A stretch of DNA of 64,000 nucleotides from DASWJZ01 sp963739005 (lineage in GTDB: Bacteria; Pseudomonadota; Alphaproteobacteria; Rhizobiales; Afifellaceae). Made by a program: the position numbers and the translations under genes. Where the stretch lies: NCBI GenBank assembly GCA_963739005.1, contig CAVTYQ010000003.1:195343-259342 (forward strand). Direction: 5' to 3'. This document shows positions 23,701 through 35,986 of the stretch, in pieces (the first letter of the stretch is position 1; each line of letters begins with the position of its first letter). The notes under the pieces were generated by a model. That model was not told the origin of the DNA. It worked only from the letters and a program-made list of their open reading frames with translations, and ran no database searches.

Positions 23701-24473
23701 GGCGAGGCCTGCAGCACCGGACGCGCGACACCGGCCGGACTCGCCGCCACCAATTCGGCGGCGCGCACGCGGCGGCGGAAGATCTCGGCGCGCATCGCCA
23801 GAAGAAGCAGCGTCACGAAGAGCACAGCGAAAGCCGCGAGCATGACGACGAGCGGATAAAGCATCGAGGGATCGATGCTCGGTCCGCTCAAGCGGAAGAT
23901 GCTCTCGCCCTGGTGCAGCGTGTTCCACCAGTCGACCGAGAATTTGATGATCGGGATGTTGACCGAGCCGACCAGGATCAGCACGGCGGCGATCCGGCCG
24001 GCGCGCGACGGATCGTCGAAGGCGCGCCAGAGCGCGATCAGCCCGAGATACATGATCAAGAGCACGAGGAAGGAGGTCAGCCGCGCGTCCCACACCCACC
24101 ACGCGCCCCACATCGGCTTTCCCCAGATCGAGCCGGTGACGAGGCCGAGGAAGGTGAACGCTGCGCCGAGCGGGGCTGCGCTCTTCGCCGCAACATCGGC
24201 GAGCGGATGCCGCCAGACGAGGGTGCCGAGCGCCGCGAACGCCATCAGCACGTAGCAGCCCATCGCGAGCGTCGCCGCCGGCACGTGCACGTACATGATC
24301 CTCACGCTGTCGCCCTGTTGGTAGTCGGGCGGCGAAGCATAAAGCGCGAGATAGAGGCCGAGGATAAAGAGAAGTGCGTCCACGCCGGCGAGCCACGGCA
24401 GGAGCCGCGCGGAGAACGCGAGGAAGCGCGTCGGGTTGGCCAAATTCGTCAGCGGCGCGACTAGGCTCGGCAT
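23697..24473 (-). CDS. ccmC: Haem exporter protein CcmC
   Basis: A 258-residue, six-segment inner-membrane protein that presents haem to CcmE. The haem-handling WWD motif 'WGAWWVWDARLTS' is present, with 'MYVHVPAATLAM' and 'SVDWWNTLHQGES' carrying the flanking axial histidines. I chose ATG 24473 ('MPSLVAPLTNLANPTRF'); an in-frame start at 24509 is possible. It overlaps ccmD by four bases and, unlike ccmA and ccmB next to it, has an intact frame. Confidence 0.96.
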   Translation of the reverse strand: MPSLVAPLTNLANPTRFLAFSARLLPWLAGVDALLFILGLYLALYASPPDYQQGDSVRIMYVHVPAATLAMGCYVLMAFAALGTLVWRHPLADVAAKSAAPLGAAFTFLGLVTGSIWGKPMWGAWWVWDARLTSFLVLLIMYLGLIALWRAFDDPSRAGRIAAVLILVGSVNIPIIKFSVDWWNTLHQGESIFRLSGPSIDPSMLYPLVVMLAAFAVLFVTLLLLAMRAEIFRRRVRAAELVAASPAGVARPVLQASP

Positions 24474-24532
24474 GGCCCGGAACCTATTGCCGCAAAGGTT
24501 GATCGGCAATGCGGCAGATCAATCGCCTGCGA

Positions 24533-25202
24533 TCACTCAAGCGCGAGCCTTAGCGCCGCTGCCGCGGCAATCGGCGCGAGCGCGAGCGCGACGAGCGTCC
24601 CGGCCGCAAGGAGCAGAAACGGCGACAGAAACGGCTCTGGGTCGAGGATCGCGCCGCTCGTCGCCGCGATTCCGAAGATCAGCACCGGCACGGTCAGCGG
24701 CAAGACCAGCACTGCGATCAGGAGTCCGCCGCGCGGCAGGCCGGCGGTCAGCGCCGCGCCGACCGCGCCGATCAGCGTCAGCGCCGGCGAGCCGACGAGA
24801 AGCGTCAGCGCCACCGCGCCCATGGCGAGCGGCTCAAGATTGAGGAGGAGTCCGAGGATCGGCGCGGCGATCGACGATCGGGAGCCCGGTCGCGATCCAA
24901 TGCCCGGCGACGCGGCCGAGCACGTAGAGCACAAGCGGCTCGCCGGAGACGACATAGAGGTCGAGCGAGCCGTCCTCGCGGTCGGCGCCGAAGAGACGCT
25001 CCAGTCCGAGGAGCGAGGCGAGCAGCGCCGCGATCCAAAGCATCGCCGGCCCGATCCGGGCGAGGAGCTTCAGGTCCGGCCCGACGCCGAACGGCACGAC
25101 CGTGACGACCGCGAGGAAGAAGATCAGCGCGACGATCGCGCCGCCGCCGGCGCGGAACCCGAGCCGGAGCGTCTGCGCGGCGACGGCAAGAAGCGTCTTC
25201 AT
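24533..25202 (-). pseudogene. ccmB: Haem exporter permease CcmB, frameshifted
   Basis: CcmB, the six-segment permease that with CcmA drives release of haem-loaded CcmE. The frame opens at ATG 25202 ('MKTLLAVAAQTLRLGFRAGG') and reads correctly to 'HWIATGLPIV'. At about 24872 one extra base shifts it; removing that base rejoins it to 'AAPILGLLLNLEPLAMGAVA' and the normal C-terminus at 24533. Both halves are well conserved, and ccmC, D and G are intact, so I think this is a sequence error or very recent event rather than decay. Type 'pseudogene' is used because the given sequence does not encode one chain. Confidence 0.88.
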
Positions 25203-25840
25203 TGCGCGCGCGCCGAGATCGAGCGTCGCCTGCGCGGCAATCGGCAGCGCCTGATGCGTCGCCGCGACGATCAGCCCGCCGCGCGCCACGTGCTCGCGCC
25301 ATCAGCCGCCCGAGCAGCGCCTCACCGTCGGCGTCGAGCGACGAGGCCGGCTCGTCGAGGAGCCAGAGCGGGCGCGGCGAGAGAAGCAGCCGCGCCAGCG
25401 CGGCGCGCCGCCGCTGCCCGGCCGAAAGCACCGCCACGTGCAGATCAAGCGCATGGCCGACACCGACGATTTCGGCGGCCTCGTCGATATCGTCGTCGAG
25501 GGCGACGCGCCCCTCTTGCCGGTAGATGGACTGCCAGAAGCGCAGCGTCTCGCGGAGCGTCATGCGCCGGCTTCAGCGCGTCGGCGTGGCCGAGATAATG
25601 CGCGACCGCCACGTCCTGCTTCGCGGCCGTCGAAGTCCGGATCGTCCCGGCCTCGGGGCGGAGGAGCCCGGCAAGGAGACGGAGCAGGCTCGACTTTCCC
25701 GCGCCGTTCGGCCCGATCACGGCGAGCGTGGTCCCCGCCTCCACGCGAAAGGAAACGCCGGCGAAGACCATGCGGCCGCCGCGCGCGCAGCCGAGATCGT
25801 GCGCTTCAAGAACAAGCGGGGCGAAAGCTTCGGTCGGCAT
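25203..25840 (-). pseudogene. ccmA: Haem exporter ATPase CcmA, two frameshifts
   Basis: CcmA, the ABC ATPase of cytochrome c maturation. ATG 25840 starts 'MPTEAFAPLVLEAHDLGC'; Walker A 'IGPNGAGKSSLLRLLAG' is intact. An extra base at about 25564 breaks the frame after 'HADALKP'; the next frame supplies 'MTLRETLRFWQSIYRQEG', the signature 'LSAGQRRRAALARLLLS' and Walker B 'LWLLDEPASSLDADG'. A second extra base at about 25296 moves to the frame with 'GGLIVAATHQALP', the H-loop. That frame has no stop before ccmB, so a further indel near 25203 or a fusion is possible. All motifs survive, arguing for sequence error. Confidence 0.88.
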
Positions 25841-25986
25841 CGCGAAAACGTCTCGCCCCGCAGTTTTGAACGCTTCCAGTCTCTGGCGTCGGCTTACAAA
25901 ATCCACTATATCCGCGGCAACCCGGCGCGACAGGCGCTCCTCCCCGCCGGTTGTTCAGGCGATCTCACCTGAAGGCGGCGGCGGTG

Positions 25987-28714
<2,728 letters not shown>

Positions 28715-28844
28715 GAAATTAGGCTGAATGGGCGGGAGCGCGGTCGCAATTGGCCGCGCCCCCGAAAAGTCGCCGGATTTCAAATACCTGTGTGTCAATC
28801 CATTGTGACTGGCCCGTGACGACCGCGGGTCGTAGCTGGAAGAG

Positions 28845-29588
28845 ATGAGACATCTGTCCGCCCTACTCGGTGTGCTTGGCGTATGCGTGATCACGTCGGG
28901 TGACGTCTCGGCCGATGCGCCGATGGTGTCGAAGCCGTCACGCGCGATCGTCGAGCTCTTCACCAGCCAGGGCTGCTCGTCCTGCGTCGCCGCCGACGCC
29001 TATTTCGCCGACCTCGCCAAGCGCGACGACGTGGTCGCGCTCTCGCTGCACGTCGACTATTGGGACTATCTCGGCTGGCGCGACACGCTCGGCGACGCGG
29101 CATCGACGCAGCGGCAGCGCGACTACGCCGCCGTCCACGGCAGCCGCCGCATCTACACGCCGCAGATCGTCGTCAACGGCACGGATGATTTCGTCGGCAG
29201 CGACCGCGGCGCGGTCGATGCCGCGATTGCGAAGTCGAGCCTCTCCGTTCCCGTCACCATGCGCCGCGGCAACGGCACGGTGGAGATCGAGGTGGGTGCC
29301 CGGCCAGGCCCCTCGAGCGTGCCGGCGACGATCCGCCTCGTGCTCATGACGTCGGAGGCGGAGGTAGCGATCGCGCGCGGCGAGAACGCCGGCTCGACGA
29401 TCGACTACTACAACGTCGTGCGCACCATGCGCCCGGTCGGCATGTGGGACGGCGAGGCCGTCAAGATCACGCTGCCGGTGCACGAGATCATGCCGAACGG
29501 GATCGACGGCTGCGCCATCATCGTGCAGGAGGATCAGCCGAACGGGCCGGGCGCCATCATCGGCGCCGCCTGGCTTGGCGGTTGGTAG
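28845..29588 (+). CDS. DUF1223 domain-containing secreted protein (thioredoxin-like fold)
   Basis: A 247-residue exported protein: signal peptide (core about residues 5-19, cleavage near 'VSA-DAP') then DUF1223. Its thioredoxin-like N-terminal part has 'VELFTSQGCSSCVAADAYFA', a CXXC with the sequence CSSC, and 'VDYWDYLGWRDTLGDAASTQ' and 'RIYTPQIVVNG' follow as in the family. The family is common in alphaproteobacteria; role unproven but the CSSC motif suggests a periplasmic thiol function. It lies 130 bp after acnA and is convergent with the arylesterase. Confidence 0.92.
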   Translation: MRHLSALLGVLGVCVITSGDVSADAPMVSKPSRAIVELFTSQGCSSCVAADAYFADLAKRDDVVALSLHVDYWDYLGWRDTLGDAASTQRQRDYAAVHGSRRIYTPQIVVNGTDDFVGSDRGAVDAAIAKSSLSVPVTMRRGNGTVEIEVGARPGPSSVPATIRLVLMTSEAEVAIARGENAGSTIDYYNVVRTMRPVGMWDGEAVKITLPVHEIMPNGIDGCAIIVQEDQPNGPGAIIGAAWLGGW

Positions 29589-29590
29589 CC

Positions 29591-30245
29591 TCAGTCGGCG
29601 ACCGCTGCGGCGGACACGAGCTTTTCAACATCCGGCAACATCGCGCCGACGATCTTGGCGACGCCGGCCGCCGTCGGATGCATCCCGTCGGCCTGGTTGA
29701 GAGCGGGATCGGTCGCAACCCCTTCCAGGAAGAACGGGTAGAGCGCCACGCCGTACTTCGGCGGCGAGATCCGGATAGATCGCGTCGAACGCCTTGGCAT
29801 AGGCATCGCCGAGATTGCGCGGCGCGAGCATGCCGGCGAGGAGCACCGCCTGGCCCCGGTCCTTGAGCGTCGCCACGATCTCGACGAGCGCCTTTCGGGT
29901 GATTTCGGGATCGATGCCGCGAAGCGCGTCGTTCGCACCGAGTTCCACGATGACGATGTCGGCATCGGCCGGCACCGACCATTCGAGCCGTGCGAGGCCG
30001 TCGGCCGCTGTGTCGCCCGACACGCCGGCATTGGCCACCGTCACGTCGCGGCCATCCGCCTTGAGCGCCGCCTGAAGCTGCTCCGGAAACGATTCGCCCG
30101 GAAGCAGGCCGAGACCGGCGGTCAGGCTGTCGCCGAGCGCCACGATGCTGACCGGCTTCGCGGCGGCCGGCAGCGTCGCAGCCGCGAAAATCGCTGCGGC
30201 CAGGACGATCAGCCGCGTCGCGAAGCGCGTTTTGGACTTCTTCAC
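29591..30245 (-). pseudogene. SGNH/GDSL arylesterase (TesA-like), frameshifted
   Basis: A periplasmic SGNH hydrolase acting on acyl esters or thioesters. GTG 30245 starts a signal peptide ('LIVLAAAIFAAATLPAAA'), then block I 'IVALGDSLTAGLGLLPGESF' with the Ser nucleophile, block II 'NAGVSGDTAADGLARL' and block III 'VIVELGANDALRGI'. One extra base at about 29759, after 'IYPDLAA', shifts the frame; the other frame reads 'KYGVALYPFFLEGV' and 'DGMHPTAAGVAKIV', which holds the catalytic Asp and His. So every block survives across two frames. As with ccmAB and acnA, sequence error is my favoured reading. Divergent from the ABC gene, which is its usual neighbour. Confidence 0.9.
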
Positions 30246-30291
30246 CTGCTACCCATATGCCGAATTCCGCGTCTCATATAGGCAGTTGGCG

Positions 30292-30999
30292 GTGAACGAA
30301 CCGGTCATCCTTCTCGACGACGTCGACTTGACCCTCGGGACCGGCCCGGCGCGCGTGCATGTCCTCAGAAGCGTGGATTTCGCCGTCGACCGCGGCGAAA
30401 GCATCGGCCTGGTCGGCCCCTCCGGGTCGGGCAAGTCGACGCTCCTCATGGTCGTCGCCGGCCTGGAGCGCATCGACAGCGGCCGCGTGGTCGTCGCCGG
30501 GCGCGACTATGCCGGGCTCGACGAGGATGGCCTCGCCCGTTTCCGCGGCACCGCCATCGGATTCGTCTTCCAGGCCTTCCATTTGATGCAAACGATGACG
30601 GCGCTCGAAAACGTTGCCGTGCCGATGGAGCTTGCCGGCCGTGACGACGCGTTTGACAAGGCGCGCGCGGTGCTCGACCAGGTCGGCCTCGGCGAGCGCC
30701 TTTCCCACTATCCGGCGCAGCTTTCCGGCGGCGAGCAGCAGCGCGTCGCGATCGCCCGCGCACTTGCCATCGAGCCGGCGATCCTGATTGCCGACGAGCC
30801 GACCGGCAACCTTGACGCCGCGACGGGCGCCGAGATCGCCGACCTCCTCTTCTCCGCAGTCGCCGAACGCGGCACGACGCTGGTGCTCGTGACCCACGAC
30901 GCCGGCCTCGCGGCGCGCTGCGACCGCACCGTCCGGATCGCGGCCGGGCAAATCCACGCCGATGCGGCGCCGCTTCGAAAGGCCGCTGCGCGCTCATGA
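30292..30999 (+). CDS. ABC transporter ATP-binding protein (YbbA/LolD-like)
   Basis: A 235-residue ABC ATPase: Walker A 'GPSGSGKSTLL', signature 'LSGGEQQRVAIARAL', Walker B 'ILIADEPTGNLDAATG' and H-loop 'LVLVTHD'. It belongs to the MacB/LolD/YbbA group that powers FtsX-type permeases. I chose GTG 30292 ('MNEPVILLDDV'); an ATG at 30145 would run through the divergent arylesterase start. Four-base overlap (ATGA) with the permease. YbbA-YbbP beside a TesA-like esterase is a widespread arrangement. Confidence 0.95.
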   Translation: MNEPVILLDDVDLTLGTGPARVHVLRSVDFAVDRGESIGLVGPSGSGKSTLLMVVAGLERIDSGRVVVAGRDYAGLDEDGLARFRGTAIGFVFQAFHLMQTMTALENVAVPMELAGRDDAFDKARAVLDQVGLGERLSHYPAQLSGGEQQRVAIARALAIEPAILIADEPTGNLDAATGAEIADLLFSAVAERGTTLVLVTHDAGLAARCDRTVRIAAGQIHADAAPLRKAAARS

Positions 31000-33548
31000 G
31001 GACGGCCGACGCCGCGATCGCGCTTCGCCTCGCGCTTCGCGAGCTGCGCGGCGGGCTGTCGGGCTTCTACGTCTTCATCGCCTGCATCGCGCTCGGCGTC
31101 GCCGCGATTGCCGGCGTCAACTCCGTCTCCCGCGCTCTGACGGAAGGAATCTCGTCGGAGGGGCGCGTCATCCTCGGCGGCGACATCGCCTTTTCCTTCG
31201 TGCACCGCGAGGCTTCGCCGGAGGAGATGCGCTTCTTCGAATCGCGGGGCGAGGTTGGCGTGGTCGCCTCGATGCGCGCGATGCTGCGCAGCGCCGACGA
31301 CAGCAACTCCGCGCTGGTCGAGCTAAGAGCTGTCGACCCCTCCTACCCGCATGGCGGCGTTCTGCGGCTCGAAGATGGCTCGACCGACGGCCAGGCGCTG
31401 ATGGCGTCGCGCGACGGCGCCCTTGGCGCACTCGTTGCGCCAGAACTCCTCGACCGGCTCCATGCGAGCGTCGGCGACAGCGTCCTCCTCGGGACGGAGA
31501 CGCTCAAGATCCGCGGCGTGATCAGCTCCGAGCCGGACCGTCTCTCGACCGGCCTCGGCTTCGGGCCGCGGCTCATGGTTTCGATCGACGCGCTGCGGGG
31601 GACGGGATTGCTCCGCCCCGGCAGCCTGGTCACCTGGACCTATGGCCTGCGCATGCCCGACGGCGCGAACGGGCTGCCTGCGATCAATGCTCTCCACGCG
31701 GAGGCGGACGCGCTCCTTCCCTCCGCCGGCTGGAACGTTCGCTCCCGTGACGACGCCGCGCCGAGCCTCAAGCGCAGCATCGAGCGCTTCTCGCAGTTCC
31801 TGACGCTGGTCGGGCTGACCGCGCTCGTCGTCGGAGGCGTCGGCGTCGCCAACGCCGTGTCGAGCTTCGTCGATTTGAAGCGCCCGGCGATCGCGACGCT
31901 GAAGTGCCTCGGCGCGCGGAACGGCGTGGTCTTTCAGATATACCTCATCCAGATCCTTGTGCTGGCATGCGTCGGGATCGCGCTCGGACTCGGCGTCGGC
32001 GCAACGCTCCCGTTCCTTGCCAAGGCGGCGCTTTCCGATCTCGTTCCTGTTTCCGGCGTCAGAATCTATCCGGTCGAGCTCGGGTTCGCCGTCGTCTACG
32101 GGCTCCTCGTCACGCTCGGCTTCGCGCTCGGGCCACTCGGCCGCGCGCGGCAGTTGCCGGCGTCGAGCCTCTTTGCCGATCGCGCCGTGCATGCGCCGCA
32201 GGGCCCGCCGATCCGCTATCGCGTCGCGCAGGCAGCAGCCCTCGTCATGCTCGCTGCCCTCGCCTTCCAGCTCGCCGGCGATCGCAAGCTCTCGCTCTTC
32301 TATGTCGGCGCCGTCATCGCATCGTTCGTGGTGTTGCGGCTCGTTGCAATCGCCATCATGGCCGCCGCCCGCCGGTTCCACAGAGTTCCGGGAACCGCGC
32401 TCCGGCTTGCGGTGCGAAACGTTCATCGGCCCGGCGCGCTGACGCCGAGCGTCGTTCTCTCGCTCGGGCTCGGGCTGACTCTCCTCGTCAGTCTCGCGCT
32501 GATCGACAGCAATCTCCGCAACCAGCTTTCCGGCGCGATCACCGACAAGGCGCCCGCCTTCTTCTTCATCGACATTCAGGAGAACGAGCGGGACGCCTTC
32601 GTGCGCCTGGTTGAACAGACGGTTCCGGATGGCGTCGTGGAGACCGTGCCGATGCTGCGCGGCCGCATCGCCGCGGTGAACGGAACCCCCGCCGCAGCAC
32701 TCGTCGACACGGACCGCTCAAGCTGGGCGCTTCGCGGCGACCGTGGCCTGACCTACGCGGACGCTGTGCCGGAGAATTCGACGGTGGTCGCCGGGAATTG
32801 GTGGCCGGCGAACTACGATGGCGAGCCGCTCGTCTCGCTCGAAAAGGAGATCGCGGACGATCTTCACGTATCGATCGGCGACACGATCACCGTGAACGTG
32901 CTCGGCCGCGATGTCACCGCGCGGATCGCAAATCTCCGCAAGCTCGAATGGGAGTCGCTTTCCATCAACTTCGTGATGGTCTTTTCGCCGAACACGCTGC
33001 GCGACGCGCCCCACACCGATCTGGCGACGCTGCGGCTCCCCCCCGGAGCTCGGCGGGAGGCGGAACGGGCCGTCCTTTCGGCGGTCACAAAAGCCTTCCC
33101 CGGCGTAACCTCGATCAGCGTCCGCGACGCGATCGACTCCGTCAACGCCCTTGTCGGAGAGCTGGCCGTCGCGGTCCGCGTCGCCGCCTCGCTTGCGCTT
33201 GTCGTCTCGATGCTGGTGCTCGGCGGAGCGCTCGCCGCCGGCCACCGCCAGCGCCGCCAGGATGCAGTGATCCTGAAGACGTTGGGCGCCACCCGGCCGG
33301 TGCTCCTTTCCGCCTTCTCGCTCGAATATGGGCTCCTCGGACTGGCGACGGCGCTCTTCGCGCTCGCCGCGGGAACGGCCGCCGCCTGGTACGTCGTGAC
33401 CCGGGTGATGGAGATGGAATTCACCGTCTATCCAAGCGTCGCGGCGACGGCAGCGGCGACGGCGCTCGCCGTGACGCTTGGCCTCGGGCTCGCCGGCACG
33501 TGGCGAATCCTTTCGGTGAAGCCGGCGCCGCTCCTGAAAAACCTCTGA
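30996..33548 (+). CDS. ABC transporter permease, FtsX/YbbP family
   Basis: An 850-residue permease with about ten membrane segments in two FtsX domains separated by large periplasmic loops. Near the N-terminus: 'LRLALRELRGGLSGFYVFIA'; first FtsX core around 'VGGVGVANAVSSFVDLKRP' and 'ATLKCLGARNGVVFQIYLIQ'; second near the C-terminus with 'RRQDAVILKTLGATRPVLLS'. YbbP-type permeases do not move a known substrate and may act in lipoprotein or envelope work through mechanotransmission. It forms an operon with the upstream ATPase. No periplasmic adaptor is encoded here. Confidence 0.94.
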   Translation: MRTADAAIALRLALRELRGGLSGFYVFIACIALGVAAIAGVNSVSRALTEGISSEGRVILGGDIAFSFVHREASPEEMRFFESRGEVGVVASMRAMLRSADDSNSALVELRAVDPSYPHGGVLRLEDGSTDGQALMASRDGALGALVAPELLDRLHASVGDSVLLGTETLKIRGVISSEPDRLSTGLGFGPRLMVSIDALRGTGLLRPGSLVTWTYGLRMPDGANGLPAINALHAEADALLPSAGWNVRSRDDAAPSLKRSIERFSQFLTLVGLTALVVGGVGVANAVSSFVDLKRPAIATLKCLGARNGVVFQIYLIQILVLACVGIALGLGVGATLPFLAKAALSDLVPVSGVRIYPVELGFAVVYGLLVTLGFALGPLGRARQLPASSLFADRAVHAPQGPPIRYRVAQAAALVMLAALAFQLAGDRKLSLFYVGAVIASFVVLRLVAIAIMAAARRFHRVPGTALRLAVRNVHRPGALTPSVVLSLGLGLTLLVSLALIDSNLRNQLSGAITDKAPAFFFIDIQENERDAFVRLVEQTVPDGVVETVPMLRGRIAAVNGTPAAALVDTDRSSWALRGDRGLTYADAVPENSTVVAGNWWPANYDGEPLVSLEKEIADDLHVSIGDTITVNVLGRDVTARIANLRKLEWESLSINFVMVFSPNTLRDAPHTDLATLRLPPGARREAERAVLSAVTKAFPGVTSISVRDAIDSVNALVGELAVAVRVAASLALVVSMLVLGGALAAGHRQRRQDAVILKTLGATRPVLLSAFSLEYGLLGLATALFALAAGTAAAWYVVTRVMEMEFTVYPSVAATAAATALAVTLGLGLAGTWRILSVKPAPLLKNL

Positions 33549-33676
33549 AACCGGGCATTAATATCCAGCAAGATAAGCGGTTTTCCGGGGCCGAGGCTTG
33601 TGTGCATGGCTTGAGATCGCCATATTCCCGCCGAGCGCCCTTTTGGGTTGGGGCAACGCCTTACGGAGGATATCCA

Positions 33677-34426
33677 ATGGCTGAATTCGATCGGCGGTAC
33701 CAGACTGCCGTTCGCGCTGGCGCCGGCGCACGGGTCGAGGGGATCGACCAGGGCCTGCGCGCCTTCATGCTCGGCATCTACAACAACATGGCGATGGGCC
33801 TCGCGCTGACCGGCGTCGTCGCCTACGGCGCGTACACCGCAGCGGTCGGCCCGAGCGGCCTGACCGCCTTCGGCACCGCGATCTACACGAGCCCGTTTCG
33901 CTGGGTGATCATCCTGGCGCCGCTCGCCTTCGTCTTCGGGCTGTCGGCTGCGGTGCAACGCATGCAGCCGGCGACGGCGCGGCTCGTCTTCCTCGCTTTC
34001 GCAGCGGTGATGGGCCTCTCGATGTCGTCCATCTTCCTGGTCTTCACGCACCAGAGCATCGCGCAGACCTTCTTCGTGACGGCCGCCTCGTTCGGCGCGC
34101 TGAGCCTATGGGGCTACACGACGAAGCGCGACATGTCGGGCTGGGGCTCGTTCCTCTTCATGGGCGTCATCGGTCTGGTGATTGCCATGCTGGTGAACAT
34201 CTTCCTCCACTCGGCGGCAATCCAGTTCGCGATCTCGGCGATCGGCGTGCTGATCTTCGCCGGCCTTACCGCCTACGACACGCAGCGGCTGAAGAACACT
34301 TACTCCTTCGTCGCCGGTGACCAGCTCGCGGCCGGCCGCGCCTCCATCATCGGGGCGCTGCAGCTCTACCTCGACTTCATCAACCTGTTCATGTTCCTCC
34401 TGCAGTTCATGGGCAACCGGAACTGA
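33677..34426 (+). CDS. Bax inhibitor-1/YccA family membrane protein
   Basis: A 249-residue protein with seven predicted membrane segments (BI-1/TMBIM family). 'GLRAFMLGIYNNMAMGLALT' starts the hydrophobic part and the C-terminal 'ASIIGALQLYLDFINLFMFL' is the family signature, with the conserved Asp of the closing helix. Bacterial members such as BsYetJ are pH-sensitive calcium leak channels; others interact with FtsH. RBS 'GGAGGA' at 33665-33670 precedes the ATG 33677. A strong terminator follows at 34449, so the gene is monocistronic. Confidence 0.96.
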   Translation: MAEFDRRYQTAVRAGAGARVEGIDQGLRAFMLGIYNNMAMGLALTGVVAYGAYTAAVGPSGLTAFGTAIYTSPFRWVIILAPLAFVFGLSAAVQRMQPATARLVFLAFAAVMGLSMSSIFLVFTHQSIAQTFFVTAASFGALSLWGYTTKRDMSGWGSFLFMGVIGLVIAMLVNIFLHSAAIQFAISAIGVLIFAGLTAYDTQRLKNTYSFVAGDQLAAGRASIIGALQLYLDFINLFMFLLQFMGNRN

Positions 34427-34448
34427 CAGCAGCGGATTTTAGACCTCC

Positions 34449-34476
34449 AACGCGGCGCTTCGGCGCCGCGTTTTTG
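34449..34476 (+). terminator. Rho-independent terminator after the BI-1 gene
   Basis: A perfect 10-bp stem AACGCGGCGC / GCGCCGCGTT around the TTCG tetraloop, running into TTTTT, 22 nt after the stop. One of the clearest terminators in the window. Confidence 0.95.
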
Positions 34477-34527
34477 TTTGCGCCGGCCCGCTCGACGCCG
34501 ATGCGGCGGCAAAATAAGCTGCTGCCG

Positions 34528-35058
34528 ATGCCCGCCGATTTCCTCCTCCGCCCGACCGCAGAACACGACCTCCCGAAGATCGCCGCGATCTACGCGGAGT
34601 CAGTGCAAACTGCGACCGCCTCCTACGAGCTTGAGCCGCCGAGCGTCGCGGAGATGACCGAGCGTTGGCGCACCGTCGTCGGCAAGGGCTACCCGCACCT
34701 CGTGGCCATGCGCGGCGATGAGGTTCTCGGCTACGCCTACGCTGGCGCCTATCACACGCGCCCGGGCTACCGCTACTCCGTGGAAAACAGCATCTACATC
34801 GCGCCGGCGGCGCAGCGCATGGGCATCGGCCGGGCTCTCCTCAGCGAGCTGATCCGCATCTGCGAAGAGCAGGGATACCGCCAGATGATCGCCGTGATCG
34901 GCGGGACCAACCATGCCCCCTCGGTCGGCCTGCACAAGGCGCTCGGCTTCCTCGAGATCGGTGTGATCGAAGGCTCCGGCTTCAAGCACGGAAAGTGGCT
35001 CGACACCGTCCTCATGCAGCGTGCTCTCGGCGAGGGGAAGACCACCCTCCCCGTGTAA
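34528..35058 (+). CDS. GNAT N-acetyltransferase (phosphinothricin acetyltransferase-like)
   Basis: A 176-residue GNAT protein. N-terminal 'FLLRPTAEHDLPKIAAIYAE', then 'YAYAGAYHTRPGYRYSVENS', 'IYIAPAAQRMGIGRALLSEL' (acetyl-CoA-binding motif A, Q/R-x-x-G-x-G/A) and 'AVIGGTNHAPSVGLHKALGF'. This pattern is the PAT/YncA group that acetylates glutamine-synthetase inhibitors or amino acids such as methionine sulfoximine. ATG 34528 gives the normal start; an upstream ATG at 34474 lies in the terminator T-tract. Exact substrate unknown. Confidence 0.93.
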   Translation: MPADFLLRPTAEHDLPKIAAIYAESVQTATASYELEPPSVAEMTERWRTVVGKGYPHLVAMRGDEVLGYAYAGAYHTRPGYRYSVENSIYIAPAAQRMGIGRALLSELIRICEEQGYRQMIAVIGGTNHAPSVGLHKALGFLEIGVIEGSGFKHGKWLDTVLMQRALGEGKTTLPV

Positions 35059-35067
35059 GACTGAGCT

Positions 35068-35496
35068 TCAGCCGCCGTCCGCGACGAAGCCCGCCGCCGC
35101 GATCCCGGCGATGGCCGCGGCCTCGTCATGGTCGGAGCGATCGCCCGACACACCCGCCGCGCCAAGCACCGATCCAGCCTGATCCTTGATGAGGACGCCG
35201 CCGGCGACCGGAACGAGCGCGCCGCCCACGGCATGCGCTGCGCCGGCGAAGAAATGCGGACGCTCGACCGCCATCTTCTCAAGCGCACGCGAGCCGACAT
35301 TGAACGCAAGCGCACCCTGTGCCTTCCCGTAAGCGACCTCGAACCGCTTCAAACTCGTGCCGTCCTCGCTCGCCGCCGCAATGACCGCGCCGCGTGCGTC
35401 GAGCACGACGATGGCAAGCGGCTTGAACCCGGCGGTGTGGGCGTGCGCAAGCCCCTCGCTGACGACGGTCTGAGCGGCCTTCAACGTGAGAGGCAT
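35068..35496 (-). CDS. GlcG/HbpS family haem-binding-type protein
   Basis: A 142-residue protein of the GlcG/HbpS (PduO C-terminal) family: 'LTLKAAQTVVSEGLAHAHTA' start, 'AIVVLDARGAVIAAASEDGT' and 'AGGVLIKDQAGSVLGAAGVS', with 'SGDRSDHDEAAAIAG' at the C-terminus. Members bind haem or cobalamin or act as chaperones for oxidases. No signal peptide is present, so it is cytosolic. It is convergent with the GNAT gene, 9 bp apart. Confidence 0.92.
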   Translation of the reverse strand: MPLTLKAAQTVVSEGLAHAHTAGFKPLAIVVLDARGAVIAAASEDGTSLKRFEVAYGKAQGALAFNVGSRALEKMAVERPHFFAGAAHAVGGALVPVAGGVLIKDQAGSVLGAAGVSGDRSDHDEAAAIAGIAAAGFVADGG

Positions 35497-35584
35497 GGCG
35501 GGACTCCGGATGGAAACGACGCTCCGGCGGGCTCGCGGCCCGGTCGAGCGGCATTGGCGATCGCGACGAATGCTGCGCTCGGAG

Positions 35585-35986
35585 CTAAGCTCCGACGAGC
35601 GACAGTTTCGGTTTGTCGAGAATCCTGAGCACGTTGGCAAGCTCGTGGCCGCGCTTCATGATCAGCCCGGTCGCGGCGACGATGCGGTAGGCGCCTTGCT
35701 TGCGCGCCATGGACGGAACTTTCTCTACGCGGAACATCGGCATCTCGCTCGCTCGCCGGAAGATCGAGAAGACGGCGCGGTCAGCAAGCGAGTCGATCGC
35801 ATAGTCGCGCCACTCGCCGTCGGCGACCTTGCGTCCATAAATCTGGAGGATGGCGTCGAGCTCGCTTCTGTCGAAGGACACCCTTGGGGAAACGGACGGA
35901 CGGACGTTCAATGCGATCCGCCGCCCACCGAAAGACCAGTCTTCACTCTCGCTCAATCGCGCCTCCCTTCGCGTTGACAAGAGCAT
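35585..35986 (-). CDS. DUF2794 domain-containing protein
   Basis: A 133-residue protein from ATG 35986. The core, 'RPSVSPRVSFDRSELDAILQ', 'IYGRKVADGEWRDYAIDSL', 'DRAVFSIFRRASEMPMFRVE' and 'GHELANVLRILDKPKLSLV', is DUF2794, a family restricted largely to alphaproteobacteria. Function unknown. An in-frame ATG at 36079 would add 31 non-conserved residues. It is 88 bp upstream of the GlcG-like gene on the same strand and could be cotranscribed. Confidence 0.88.
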   Translation of the reverse strand: MLLSTRREARLSESEDWSFGGRRIALNVRPSVSPRVSFDRSELDAILQIYGRKVADGEWRDYAIDSLADRAVFSIFRRASEMPMFRVEKVPSMARKQGAYRIVAATGLIMKRGHELANVLRILDKPKLSLVGA